The notes beneath the pieces were generated by a model. The model ran no database searches. It was not told where the DNA came from and was given only the letters and a program-made list of their open reading frames with translations. From the NCBI GenBank assembly GCA_041391225.1, contig JAWKOL010000031.1, forward strand, positions 1-64,000: a stretch of DNA of 64,000 nucleotides, in the 5' to 3' direction. Positions within the stretch are counted from its first letter, which is position 1, and each line of letters starts with the position of its first letter. This document shows, piece by piece, positions 57,172-64,000 of this stretch. The translations under genes and the position numbers were made by a program. The stretch comes from RI-153 sp041391225. GTDB taxonomy: Bacteria; Chloroflexota; Anaerolineae; Caldilineales; Caldilineaceae.

Positions 57172-59747
57172 TCAGCGTCTCCTTCTAGTGCTTCCAGCGT
57201 GAAATGAAAACTTGTCCCGTGGCCTTCGTTTCTCTCGACCCAGATCTCCCCTCCTTGCGTTTCCACCGACATACGTGTGAGGTAAAGACCCAAACCAAAC
57301 CCACGCCGCTTCTTGCCAGCGTCGGACCCACTGCGGAAGGGATCAAAGAGTTCAGGAATTTGCTCTTCGGGGATGCCGTCACCGTCGTCGGAGACTGTGA
57401 TGAGCACTTTGTTGTCCTTCGGTTGAACACTGACGGCAATGGTTGTCACCGCGCCGCCATGATCGATGGCATTCTGTATAAGGTTTTCGAGCACCACCTC
57501 CATCAACACGCGATCACCCAACGCAAAAGAGACGCCAGGGTGGACATCGATGGGGAATGCAATGAGCGGATGTTGCGTTTCAAAAATGCGCAACGTCTCC
57601 AGCAGCAATGGACGCAAGACAAGCGGTTCCAGCGCAGGTTGCTGATGAAGGCCCCGTTCCAGGCGCGAGGCCATGAGCACCTGATCCACCAGCCGACGCA
57701 GACGCACGCTCTGTTGTTTGAGTGTATTGAGCACACCCATATCGAGGTTGTGGTTCATTTCGATATCGCTGAGCATTTCGGCGGCAATGCTGATATTGGT
57801 AAGCGGCGTGCGCAGTTGATGCGACACCAGCGAAATGAATTCTGACTTCATCCGCACCAATTCTTCCTCTTTCGAGATGTCGCGCACAACCGAAACAGCG
57901 CCGGTGATCTGTTGATCCGACGAAATCAACGGCGCCACGCTATGGCTCACAGCCCGCCGCTCGCCATTCTGTTGGATGATCCACGCGCGACAGTGCGACA
58001 TGGCCTGAACCGAATCGGTATGCACTGCATCCTGCAGAGCAAGATCACGCCGACAGAGCATACAATGCTGCTCTTCGCACACCAAAATCTCGTGTACAGG
58101 CTTGTGGTACGCCTGGCCCGCCGAATAGCCTGTCAACTCCTCTGCCGCGGGATTGAACTGGGTGATCAGGCGGTTGGTGTCGATGCTGAACACGCCCTCG
58201 GCCACATGATCGATGAGTAGTTGGATTCGTTGATGTGCCTCTTTCAACGAGTTGTAGGCCCATACATTGCTCAGCGCCACCACGGCTTCTCGCACACGGC
58301 CTGGCCGAGGTTGATCTTGTCTGGGCTGAACGAATCCGATCCGCTATCCAGTGTGAGCACTGCTACGCCAAAGGACTGCTCTTGGAAAATCAGCGGCAGG
58401 AAGAGAGCGAGGTGGTGTCTTCGGTGAAGACAAGAGAATGCTCGTATGCGGTCATCATGGCCGGGGGTGGGCCAGGCTCACTTCCACCGGTGAACCTTCG
58501 TTCAGTACGCGCTGGTGAAAGGGCAGATCAGCGCCATACGCCACGTGATCTGCCTGCTTCCCATTGCTGTGGCGCGGGGAGATCACCGGCATATCCGTAT
58601 GCCAGTTTGCCGCGTACGGCAAGAGCCGAAACCCGTCTTCATCGATCAAGTTGATCTGGCAGCCGGATGCACGGGTCACCTGCACCAGTTTGCGCGCCAG
58701 GATCTCCACCATCTGATCCAGATCAAGCGTGGTGGCAAACGAATTGCTGGCATCCAGCAGAATCGCCAACTCGTTCGCACGCTGGGTCAGGGCATCGTCT
58801 GTTTTGGCATGGAGGCGGGCGTTTTCGAGGATCAGATGTCCACGCGCCACGAGTAGCTGGATCAGTTCCTCTTCGCGTTTCCGAAACGGCGTCGAATATC
58901 GCCACAAGACCAACAGGCCGGAATCAAGCGCAGGTGTAGTCAACGGCACCATCAACACGTAGCCGTTCTCAGATTCCCGGTCATCGGGCATCTGGATGCG
59001 TGGGTCCTGTTGAATGTGCGATAGGTTCAGCGTGCGATCTTGGGCCAAAGCCCACTTGATCAGGCCAGGCAGATCTGCGTAAGGCGACTTGGGGGCATCG
59101 GTAAGCTGCTGTTGCCCATCTTCGACAGCCACCACGTAGAGTTCACCATAGGAGGCATGGGTCAACTCGATACTCGTCTTCAGAATCCAAAGGGGTAAGC
59201 GCTGCAAGTCGAATGCCTGAGCAAAGGCGTTTTCAAACTCAAGCACCATGTCCGACAAACGACGATGATCACGGCCAAACGCCGTCATCGTCGAGGCGAA
59301 GATAGCGAAAACATTGTAGGCCAACAACAGCACCAGAATCTCGAAAGTAGGCGCTTCCCATGCATGCATTGCATATTGGTTGACCCATGCAGGCAAGTAG
59401 ATCCCCGTACAAAAGATCGCCAACCACACAGCCACCCGTTGATCCAAAACATAGGCAGCCAAAATAATCACTATCAAATAGAGATAGCGCAGCACCTGAT
59501 GCAAGCTGCCGTCGATGGCGCTTCTGGCTATCTCATTCCCTTGGGTAAGGAAAAGCGATAACGCCAGCAGAAACAGAAACGTACCCAGGATGGCATAGGT
59601 TTGGAGCCAGTGTACCTCAGAATTCGACAGCAACTTGGCCGACTCGATCAGCATCGAAGCAAGCCGGTTCTGTACCGCACGAGGGGCATAGCGCCAACGG
59701 CGATAGGTTGCCTGGGGGCGAGCATCTTGCACCACAGGGGCCTCCAT
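57168..59747 (-). CDS. Membrane sensor histidine kinase with GAF-GAF-PAS (frameshifts 58.3-58.5 kb)
   Basis: The frame from the upstream start (ATG 59747, or GTG 59762) gives five to six N-terminal helices (ILGTFLFLLALSLFLTQG, YLYLIVIILAAYVL...), a GAF domain (~205-330: SYGELYVVAVEDGQQQL...VLMVPLTTPALDSGLLVLW) and the start of a second GAF (~350-430) up to LAHPRP at 58455. Other frames then supply TAYEHSLVFTEDTTS and LFLPLIFQEQSFGVAVLTLDSGSD, rejoining at REAVVALSNVWAYNSL (58295). A PAS domain (LIDHVAEGVFSIDTNRLITQFNPAAEELTGYSAGQ) with CxxxxC, the H-box SLVSHQLRTPLTN, N-box LIQNAIDHGG and G-boxes DDGDGIPEE and GFGLGLYL complete a kinase of ~860 residues. Cognate of the OmpR-type regulator. 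Confidence 0.85.
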
Positions 59748-59755
59748 AAAACAGA

Positions 59756-60706
59756 CTACCAAAGCATCATCAGCAAGAGGCGAAAGGTGACATTACATGC
59801 CAGACAAGCACTGATGCTACGATCCCAACTCCACAGCAACGAGCACGTGACAGCCAGCATGGCCGGCTGAAGCAGAAAAATCGTCACTTCGCCCGCCGAT
59901 AAGTCAGGTGGTATCAAGGGCAAATAGATAAGCAGATTGAGCGACAGTGTGATCAACATCGACCACCACAAAGACAGACTGCGGACTTTATACAGATAGT
60001 CGAAGATGCCGCCTCGGAACAGCAACTCCTCTGCCACCGACTGCACAAGCGCCACCGTGACAAACCACTGCACATAGAGCAACGATTGGCGCTCTATGCC
60101 ATGGACGGTGGCGCTGGCCAGCACAGCCGACAGCAATTGCTGAAAAAGCAGCAGAATGCCGGCGACTGTCCCGATGAATACCGGCTGCAAGCGCCATATC
60201 GCATTCCCTCGGCAAAAATCAGATGCACGGCAATAACGATAGATCAGCAAACCGGTGCCACCGAGCGCGATTGCCAGGGGGATCAACGATGCAATGGCAT
60301 AGGACCATTGCATTCGCGCCGCCGACATCAGATCGGCGTGTAGCCACGGCGCCACAATCACATTAGACAACAACCCCAACACACCGAGGATCGCCACAGC
60401 AAGAAAGCCTGTGAGATCCTGTAGTGGGCTTCGGGTGATTACCCAACCACCGATCACCAGGAGAACGATCCACACGGCTTCTGATGCGAATATCAGGCGC
60501 ACCGGTTGCCATTCGCCAAACAATCGGTAGGCGCCTATCAAGCAGACAAGCAACACAACCGCAACCAGGGAAACAGCAAATGCTTGCTGCCCCAAGCGTT
60601 CATAGACGGTTGCCCGCTCTTTCCAATTTGAATAAACACGAAAACCGCCGAGCAATTCAGCAGATTGATCTGACATCATCCAACTCATAAGGAATATAAG
60701 TAGCAA
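59756..60706 (-). CDS. CPBP-family (Abi/Rce1-like) membrane protein, catalytic residues incomplete
   Basis: 316 residues, about eight helices. Motif 1 is present as VQSVAEELLFRGGIFDYLY (EExxxR). At the place of motif 2 (FxxxH) the helix reads LITLSLNLLIYLP and at motif 3 (HxxxN) ISACLACNVTFRLLL, so both histidines appear replaced. Active CPBP glutamic proteases (Rce1, Abi) need them; this one may bind without cleaving. It overlaps or abuts the sensor kinase gene, so the three genes (CPBP, kinase, regulator) form an operon in which it may modulate the kinase. Start could be ATG 60706 or one of the Met codons ~10 residues on. Confidence 0.75.
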   Translation of the reverse strand: MLLIFLMSWMMSDQSAELLGGFRVYSNWKERATVYERLGQQAFAVSLVAVVLLVCLIGAYRLFGEWQPVRLIFASEAVWIVLLVIGGWVITRSPLQDLTGFLAVAILGVLGLLSNVIVAPWLHADLMSAARMQWSYAIASLIPLAIALGGTGLLIYRYCRASDFCRGNAIWRLQPVFIGTVAGILLLFQQLLSAVLASATVHGIERQSLLYVQWFVTVALVQSVAEELLFRGGIFDYLYKVRSLSLWWSMLITLSLNLLIYLPLIPPDLSAGEVTIFLLQPAMLAVTCSLLWSWDRSISACLACNVTFRLLLMMLW

Positions 60707-60805
60707 TCACCACCATTTTATGCTAGTGGATATTTAACAAAAATGCAATGACAATAAATTTGGCGCGTAAACACACAAACAAATCGACCACATATTTATA
60801 GAATC

Positions 60806-60824
60806 TTTATGCGGCTTTTATGCG
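60806..60824. promoter_or_regulatory. Two TTTATGCG repeats 11 bp apart
   Basis: TTTATGCG at 60806-60813 and 60817-60824, in the divergent space between the CPBP operon and the plus-strand signalling genes. One-turn spacing is typical of OmpR-family binding sites. Confidence 0.4.
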
Positions 60825-60858
60825 TTTTTGAGCATCTAACAGTACGCTAACAACGTGT

Positions 60859-60955
60859 AGTAAGCGCGTCCTCTTTGCAGAGGCACCAGTACATCTTGGC
60901 GTAAATACGCCGGGGACTTGCTTATTTCGGGGGTGAATCGCTATGGTTCATCCCC
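60859..60955 (+). promoter_or_regulatory. Structured leader RNA candidate before the ATPase-domain gene
   Basis: AGTAAGC (60859-60865) pairs with GCTTATT (60920-60926), enclosing hairpins CCTC-TTTGCA-GAGG (60870-60883) and GGCGT-AAAT-ACGCC (60898-60911). A 9-bp hairpin GGGGGTGAA/TTCATCCCC (60929-60955) follows, then GTTATTGCCTTTT. The layout is a three-way junction plus terminator-like hairpin ~45 bp before the start codon. No known riboswitch signature recognised. Confidence 0.45.
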
Positions 60956-61000
60956 GTTATTGCCTTTTGCTGTGTTTTCATCACCCCAAACAACAAAGAC

Positions 61001-61525
61001 ATGGAATTGACAGCCTACTTCATCGCTCACAGCATTCCTTCGCTCCAGCCAACTGTCAATACATCGCGCACACTACCCAAAGACCCCAAACTTTATGACT
61101 GGGTGCTTCGCCGCGATTCCATCGGCAGCGTCGCCATCGTCGAAGAAATCCAAAGATTGGTCAACGAGTTCCGGCGGATCAGCAAGATCAGTATCCTCTG
61201 GCGCACAGAAGGCGAGGCGGTCGCACTCGCGCCGGCCACAGCGCGGGTCCTCTACAGCGCAGCTCAAGAAGCATTGTCCAATGTACGCCTGCATGCAGAT
61301 GCAAGTGAAGTGATGATGACACTGGCATTTACCACCGAAAAGGTCTGGTTGGTGCTTGAAGACAACGGCAAGGCGCGAGCGCCCCAGAAATTCGGATATG
61401 GCTTATCTGCAGTTCGTGATCGCGTACATGAACTTGGAGGACGTTTTGCTGCCGGCCCACGACAAGAGGGGGGATTTCGCCTTGTTGTCAAGTTAGACAA
61501 AGATCTGGACTTGAAAAAAGCTTAG
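61001..61525 (+). CDS. Histidine-kinase ATPase domain protein without sensor or phospho-acceptor
   Basis: 174 residues. The region RDSIGSVAIVEEIQRLVNEFRRISKISILWRTEGEAVAL resembles the part of NarX/LiaS-type (HisKA_3) kinases that follows the phospho-acceptor helix, and VLYSAAQEALSNVRLHADAS is the N-box of that group. GYGLSAVRDRVHELGGRFAA is the G2 box and LEDNGKAR the G1 box. The N-terminal 35 residues are not a sensor and the helix with the phosphorylated His is absent. No ribosome site precedes ATG 61001, so the start is uncertain. The next gene encodes a receiver-like protein. It might act as an ATP-binding anti-factor or in a split kinase. Confidence 0.7.
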   Translation: MELTAYFIAHSIPSLQPTVNTSRTLPKDPKLYDWVLRRDSIGSVAIVEEIQRLVNEFRRISKISILWRTEGEAVALAPATARVLYSAAQEALSNVRLHADASEVMMTLAFTTEKVWLVLEDNGKARAPQKFGYGLSAVRDRVHELGGRFAAGPRQEGGFRLVVKLDKDLDLKKA

Positions 61526-61600
61526 GCTTCCACTATACTCCGCGACACTCCCTATTGCACGAAGACATCGATGCTGTTTCATTATATACTTAGGCGTGCA

Positions 61601-62077
61601 ATGAGCATACCTTCTAATTCATCCCTTAACTGTGACCCCAAATTGCCGGGAGATACTGCGCATCAACCTTGTGTCCTGTGGATCCGTCAGGAAACCTTCA
61701 ACGGTGTTGCGGCTCATCTCATCGAAACACATCGTCAACTCCACCAGCACATGTGTCGGCAACATATTCAAGTACGTTGGAGCAGCCTGGACTCCTTACC
61801 ACACGAATCGCTAGACGGCGTAGATCTGGTGCTGATCGATGCTTTCGTCGATTTCGAAAGCACTGTTCAGATGGCCGCGGCTCGCCTGCGTATCAAGTCG
61901 CGTATGCCGCTGGTGATGCTAACCCAGGCGTATTCAAGCGAACAACTTGTGCTCGCTTTGCGTTCCGGCATCGATGCAATTTTGTCCTATGACACATCCC
62001 CGGCCCTGCTCATGGCCCACTGCAATGCACTTCTGCGTCGCTGGCGTACCGGCCTGGCAGCGCAGCACAGAATGTAG
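61601..62077 (+). CDS. Degenerate receiver (NarL-type) protein without output domain
   Basis: 158 residues from ATG 61601 (an ATG ten codons earlier is possible). The fold follows a NarL receiver: CVLWIRQETFNGVAAHLIE where active receivers have the acidic pair (VDDH), phosphorylatable-looking Asp in VDLVLIDAFVD, Thr in PLVMLTQAY, and GIDAILSYDTSPALLMAHCNALLRRW, which aligns with GAxGYLLKDxSPxxL but has Tyr in place of the invariant Lys. No HTH follows. Loss of the acidic pair and Lys argues against normal phosphorylation. Pairs in position with the kinase-like ATPase at 61001. Confidence 0.65.
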   Translation: MSIPSNSSLNCDPKLPGDTAHQPCVLWIRQETFNGVAAHLIETHRQLHQHMCRQHIQVRWSSLDSLPHESLDGVDLVLIDAFVDFESTVQMAAARLRIKSRMPLVMLTQAYSSEQLVLALRSGIDAILSYDTSPALLMAHCNALLRRWRTGLAAQHRM

Positions 62078-62263
62078 AGGCAGGCCGCATTGTTCACCAG
62101 TATGATATGACGTAAATACCACGGCAGAAATATGGCGCCGTTATCTCTGGTCAAGGCTATCGGTGTGTTTCCGCCGGGATTTACTAGGCTACCCCACGCC
62201 GATGATCCCCTCGCACTTCTACCCTCCCCCCGGACTTATGGACTGCCCTACTAATGGACTAGG

Positions 62264-62314
62264 CAAAATCGCAAGAACCAGTATTGAAGTTCCGTACAGG
62301 AACTCATGATTTTG
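62264..62314. repeat. Nested inverted repeats before the secreted-protein gene
   Basis: CAAAATC (62264-62270)/GATTTTG (62308-62314) encloses AGTTCC (62288-62293)/GGAACT (62299-62304). Could be an operator or hairpin. The rest of the 62078-62384 interval holds no recognisable gene. Confidence 0.4.
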
Positions 62315-62384
62315 CGCTACGCTGTCAACAGGTACAAATCGTACTGTGATTTCAGGGTAGAACCTAGTCGACAAGGACAACACC

Positions 62385-63266
62385 GTGTTTCGCAATCTAC
62401 GAAAGATCACAACAAACTTCATTCTGATGATGGGCATGGTCGCCGCAATATGGATAGTTCTAGGCCAGGCGCAAAGCAGGGCGGATAGCCCCTATCTCAT
62501 CGATAGTTGGTCCGAAGCACCCAATCTATCTGTCAGCTATATCTGGAACCTCGAAGAGGATGCCGCCGGCCACGCTGTCGAGAAGCGTTCAAGCGAACTG
62601 CTCGCCGCGGTGGACACCTTCGAGTTTGGACTACGCGAGGCGTTCATACTCATGGAGATGAGCGACATCATCGACGCTCAACACAGCGGGGATGCGTGGA
62701 TCAAACTCTACAACGTAGGTAGCGACGCGGTGAAGTATGACGGTGACGCCCCTCACATCAACGTCATTTCATATTGGGGGCAGGCCGGGCGCCACTACCA
62801 GGGAGGCATTGGGGCGCACTTCTACCCCACCGCCGCCGGCCATTTGGATATCGACAAAACCTGGTACGCATGGGATGCCGCCATGCACTGCCCGCACGGA
62901 GACAGCGTACCGGCTGTCAACGCGTGGACACAACACGTCGACGCCAACTGTGATCTGCTATGGGAAGAGCGCGTCAGCGCCGATGGCCAGCTGGAACTCC
63001 GCCGAGACGCCAATTCGCCCATCTACACGCTGCGCAGCAACACCGCCAACGATCTCGACATTCTGCGCAACGGTCGAGTGATCCGCAATGTGCGACGCAG
63101 TTTCTACGACACGTGGATCAACCACCTCACACCCGATGCTGAAGGCACCGCCAAGGTGATCTGGGAGATCCGCGATTATCAGACCAACACACTGATCACC
63201 GAAACCATCACGGCGCGGCCCAGTAGCGGTGAAATTGTCTCCCACGAACGCATCGAAACCCGTTGA
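62385..63266 (+). CDS. Secreted protein of unknown family
   Basis: 293 residues from GTG 62385 (AAGGAC 7 bp upstream). Signal peptide ILMMGMVAAIWIVLGQAQSRADS. The mature part has strands and aromatic residues (SWSEAPNLSVSYIWNLEEDAAGH, YWGQAGRHYQGGIGAHFYPTAAGHLDIDKTWYAWDAAMHCPHGD, read in blocks) and a Cys pair (MHCPHG...DANCDLLW). The C-terminal third (LELRRDANSPIYTLRSNTANDLDILRNGRVIRNVRRSFYD) is beta-rich. I recognise no family or catalytic motif. A terminator follows. It may be the output of the small signalling pair upstream, by position only. Confidence 0.65.
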   Translation: MFRNLRKITTNFILMMGMVAAIWIVLGQAQSRADSPYLIDSWSEAPNLSVSYIWNLEEDAAGHAVEKRSSELLAAVDTFEFGLREAFILMEMSDIIDAQHSGDAWIKLYNVGSDAVKYDGDAPHINVISYWGQAGRHYQGGIGAHFYPTAAGHLDIDKTWYAWDAAMHCPHGDSVPAVNAWTQHVDANCDLLWEERVSADGQLELRRDANSPIYTLRSNTANDLDILRNGRVIRNVRRSFYDTWINHLTPDAEGTAKVIWEIRDYQTNTLITETITARPSSGEIVSHERIETR

Positions 63267-63288
63267 CATCGCGCTACGCTACCCGACA

Positions 63289-63328
63289 CAAAAAACCCGC
63301 CAGATCCTCTGCGACCTGGCGGGTTTTC
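63289..63328 (+). terminator. Intrinsic terminator after the secreted-protein gene
   Basis: AAACCCGCCAG (63293-63303) pairs with CTGGCGGGTTT (63316-63326), loop of 12, then TTCTGTTTG; A-tract on the other side allows action on both strands. Confidence 0.82.
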
Positions 63329-63334
63329 TGTTTG

Positions 63335-64000
63335 TTGTGTGGATGAGCAACGCTTTGGCCTGACTCACGCGGTAGCGGTTGAGCTAGGCGACAGGAGTGT
63401 CGCCCGTCTCCTGGCAGAAGCAGTACGTGAGGTAATCGTCATTGAGGCCCACGTGGCGGGCGAGATCCTGGCGGGTGATAGCATCGGCGTAGTGATCGTG
63501 GATGTAGGCCATCGCCCTGCACCCCAGGTGCTGCGCTTCATGGCTCACCTAGAAAAAAAGCGACTCTTGAGCTGGTTGGCCTCTTCGGCCAGGCGACGTC
63601 CCTCGGTGGCCTCTCTGTAAAGCTTGGCGGTGTTGAGCGCGGCGCTCATCTGCTGGGCAATTGCCCCCAACAAGTCAAGGTGGATGGCATCGAAGGCCAT
63701 GAAACCTGCGCCGCCCTGTTGTCCGCTCAACGGGAGCAGCGCGAGGCTGAACGGCCTGCCGTCGCCCTGCCACTCCGGCGGCGGGAAGGATCGAGTGCGG
63801 CTGTGCAGCACAGGGCGCGCCGGCGCCACGACGTCGCGGATGCGGCTCCATGCCACGGGATCGTCGTCTTCGGCCTCGAAAAGGGCCAGCCACGCCGTGT
63901 GAATGCCCATTTCCGCCAGGTAGTGGGCCAGGCTTTCGTAGATCTGCGCCTCGTCCAGCGCGGTGAGCAGCAGCGCGGTCAGCCGCCCAACATGGTTGCT
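63335..64000 (-). pseudogene. Remnant of a GAF sensor-kinase/AraC regulator, internally deleted
   Basis: The minus strand enters from beyond the window with LTALLLTALDEAQIYESLAHYLAEMGIHTAWLALFEAED, then LLGAIAQQMSAALNTAKLYREATEGRRLAEEANQLKSRFF, the end of a GAF domain and start of a kinase linker. Where KSRFLSTVSHELRTPL is expected, frames give VSHE and then at once AMAYIHDHYADAITRQDLARHVGLNDDYLTYCF, an AraC-type HTH, with a stop inside (TPVA-stop-LNRYRVSQAKALL). So the kinase and receiver parts are deleted and the HTH is truncated near 63335. Hybrid sensor kinase/AraC proteins of this layout usually control sugar uptake. Confidence 0.75.

Noticed and set aside
60859..60955. Assignment of the structured leader to a known riboswitch (c-di-GMP-I, purine, ZTP)
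   Set aside because: The conserved core nucleotides of those classes are absent; only the general shape is similar, so it is kept as unassigned.
63339..63620. Plus-strand frame after the last terminator
   Set aside because: The minus strand of the same stretch reads as an AraC HTH remnant with family-like residues, a better explanation.

Overview
The window reads as one contiguous piece of a G+C-rich bacterial chromosome, most plausibly from the phylum Chloroflexota (Anaerolineae/Caldilineae-like). This assignment is inferred from protein style, not from a marker comparison. It rests on secreted proteins ending in a YLPxI-type tail, cohesin/dockerin proteins with Thr-Pro linkers, an RNase Y/RicT/ATP-type PEP carboxykinase gene set, and the tRNA-tuf-secE-nusG-rplKAJL order.

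Layout. 1-8.2 kb: a 5'-cut carotenoid (lycopene) cyclase, a metallophosphoesterase, a ybbA-ybbP-tesA-like trio (ABC ATPase, FtsX-type permease, GDSL lipoprotein), a MerR regulator, and a ctaA/DUF1801 pair truncated tail to tail. 8.2-12.6 kb: a subtilisin-like protease, an MFS exporter and a two-helix small membrane protein. 12.8-23.7 kb: pckA, era, a GNAT acetyltransferase, a probable oriC with four DnaA boxes, dnaA, recA, recX and rny. 23.9-31.7 kb (minus strand): ricT-like and holB, then rplL-rplJ-L10 leader-rplA-rplK-nusG-secE-tRNA-Trp-tuf-tRNA-Thr-tRNA-Tyr-tRNA-Thr, read from a strong promoter at 31.7 kb. rpoBC does not follow rplL. 31.8-39.5 kb: uvrC, a protein with three cNMP-binding-like domains and two membrane PH modules, a second metallophosphoesterase, NAD kinase, and a B-box/membrane protein.

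39.5-48.6 kb (minus strand): six consecutive secreted proteins built from cohesin-like and/or dockerin modules. One has a C-terminal membrane anchor and two carry both modules, so the cluster has the parts list of a self-assembling surface scaffold. A promoter and a strong terminator at its upstream edge define a candidate orphan small RNA. 49.2-53.1 kb: LMW phosphotyrosine phosphatase, a short Rho, and a TolB-like lipoprotein. 53.1-56.2 kb: an ER-type (SipW-like) signal peptidase with two secreted proteins sharing a cleavage-region motif, a DUF5305-like membrane protein and another membrane protein. This is a plausible dedicated fibre/export locus. 56.5-60.7 kb: an overlapping CPBP-like protein/sensor kinase/OmpR-type regulator operon reading toward that locus. 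61-63.3 kb: a kinase ATPase domain without a phospho-acceptor, a degenerate receiver and an orphan secreted protein. The right edge is a decayed GAF-kinase/AraC gene.

Many genes are interrupted by single-base frameshifts, often at G or C runs (1.8-8 kb, 34.9, 37.9-38.2, 42-48, 53.3 and 58.3-58.5 kb). These include the normally essential NAD kinase, so base-level assembly error is a likely explanation for many. A few breaks (ctaA/DUF1801, the right-edge AraC hybrid, the PhnB tail) look like real deletions. All functional calls are from reading motifs; no database search was run.
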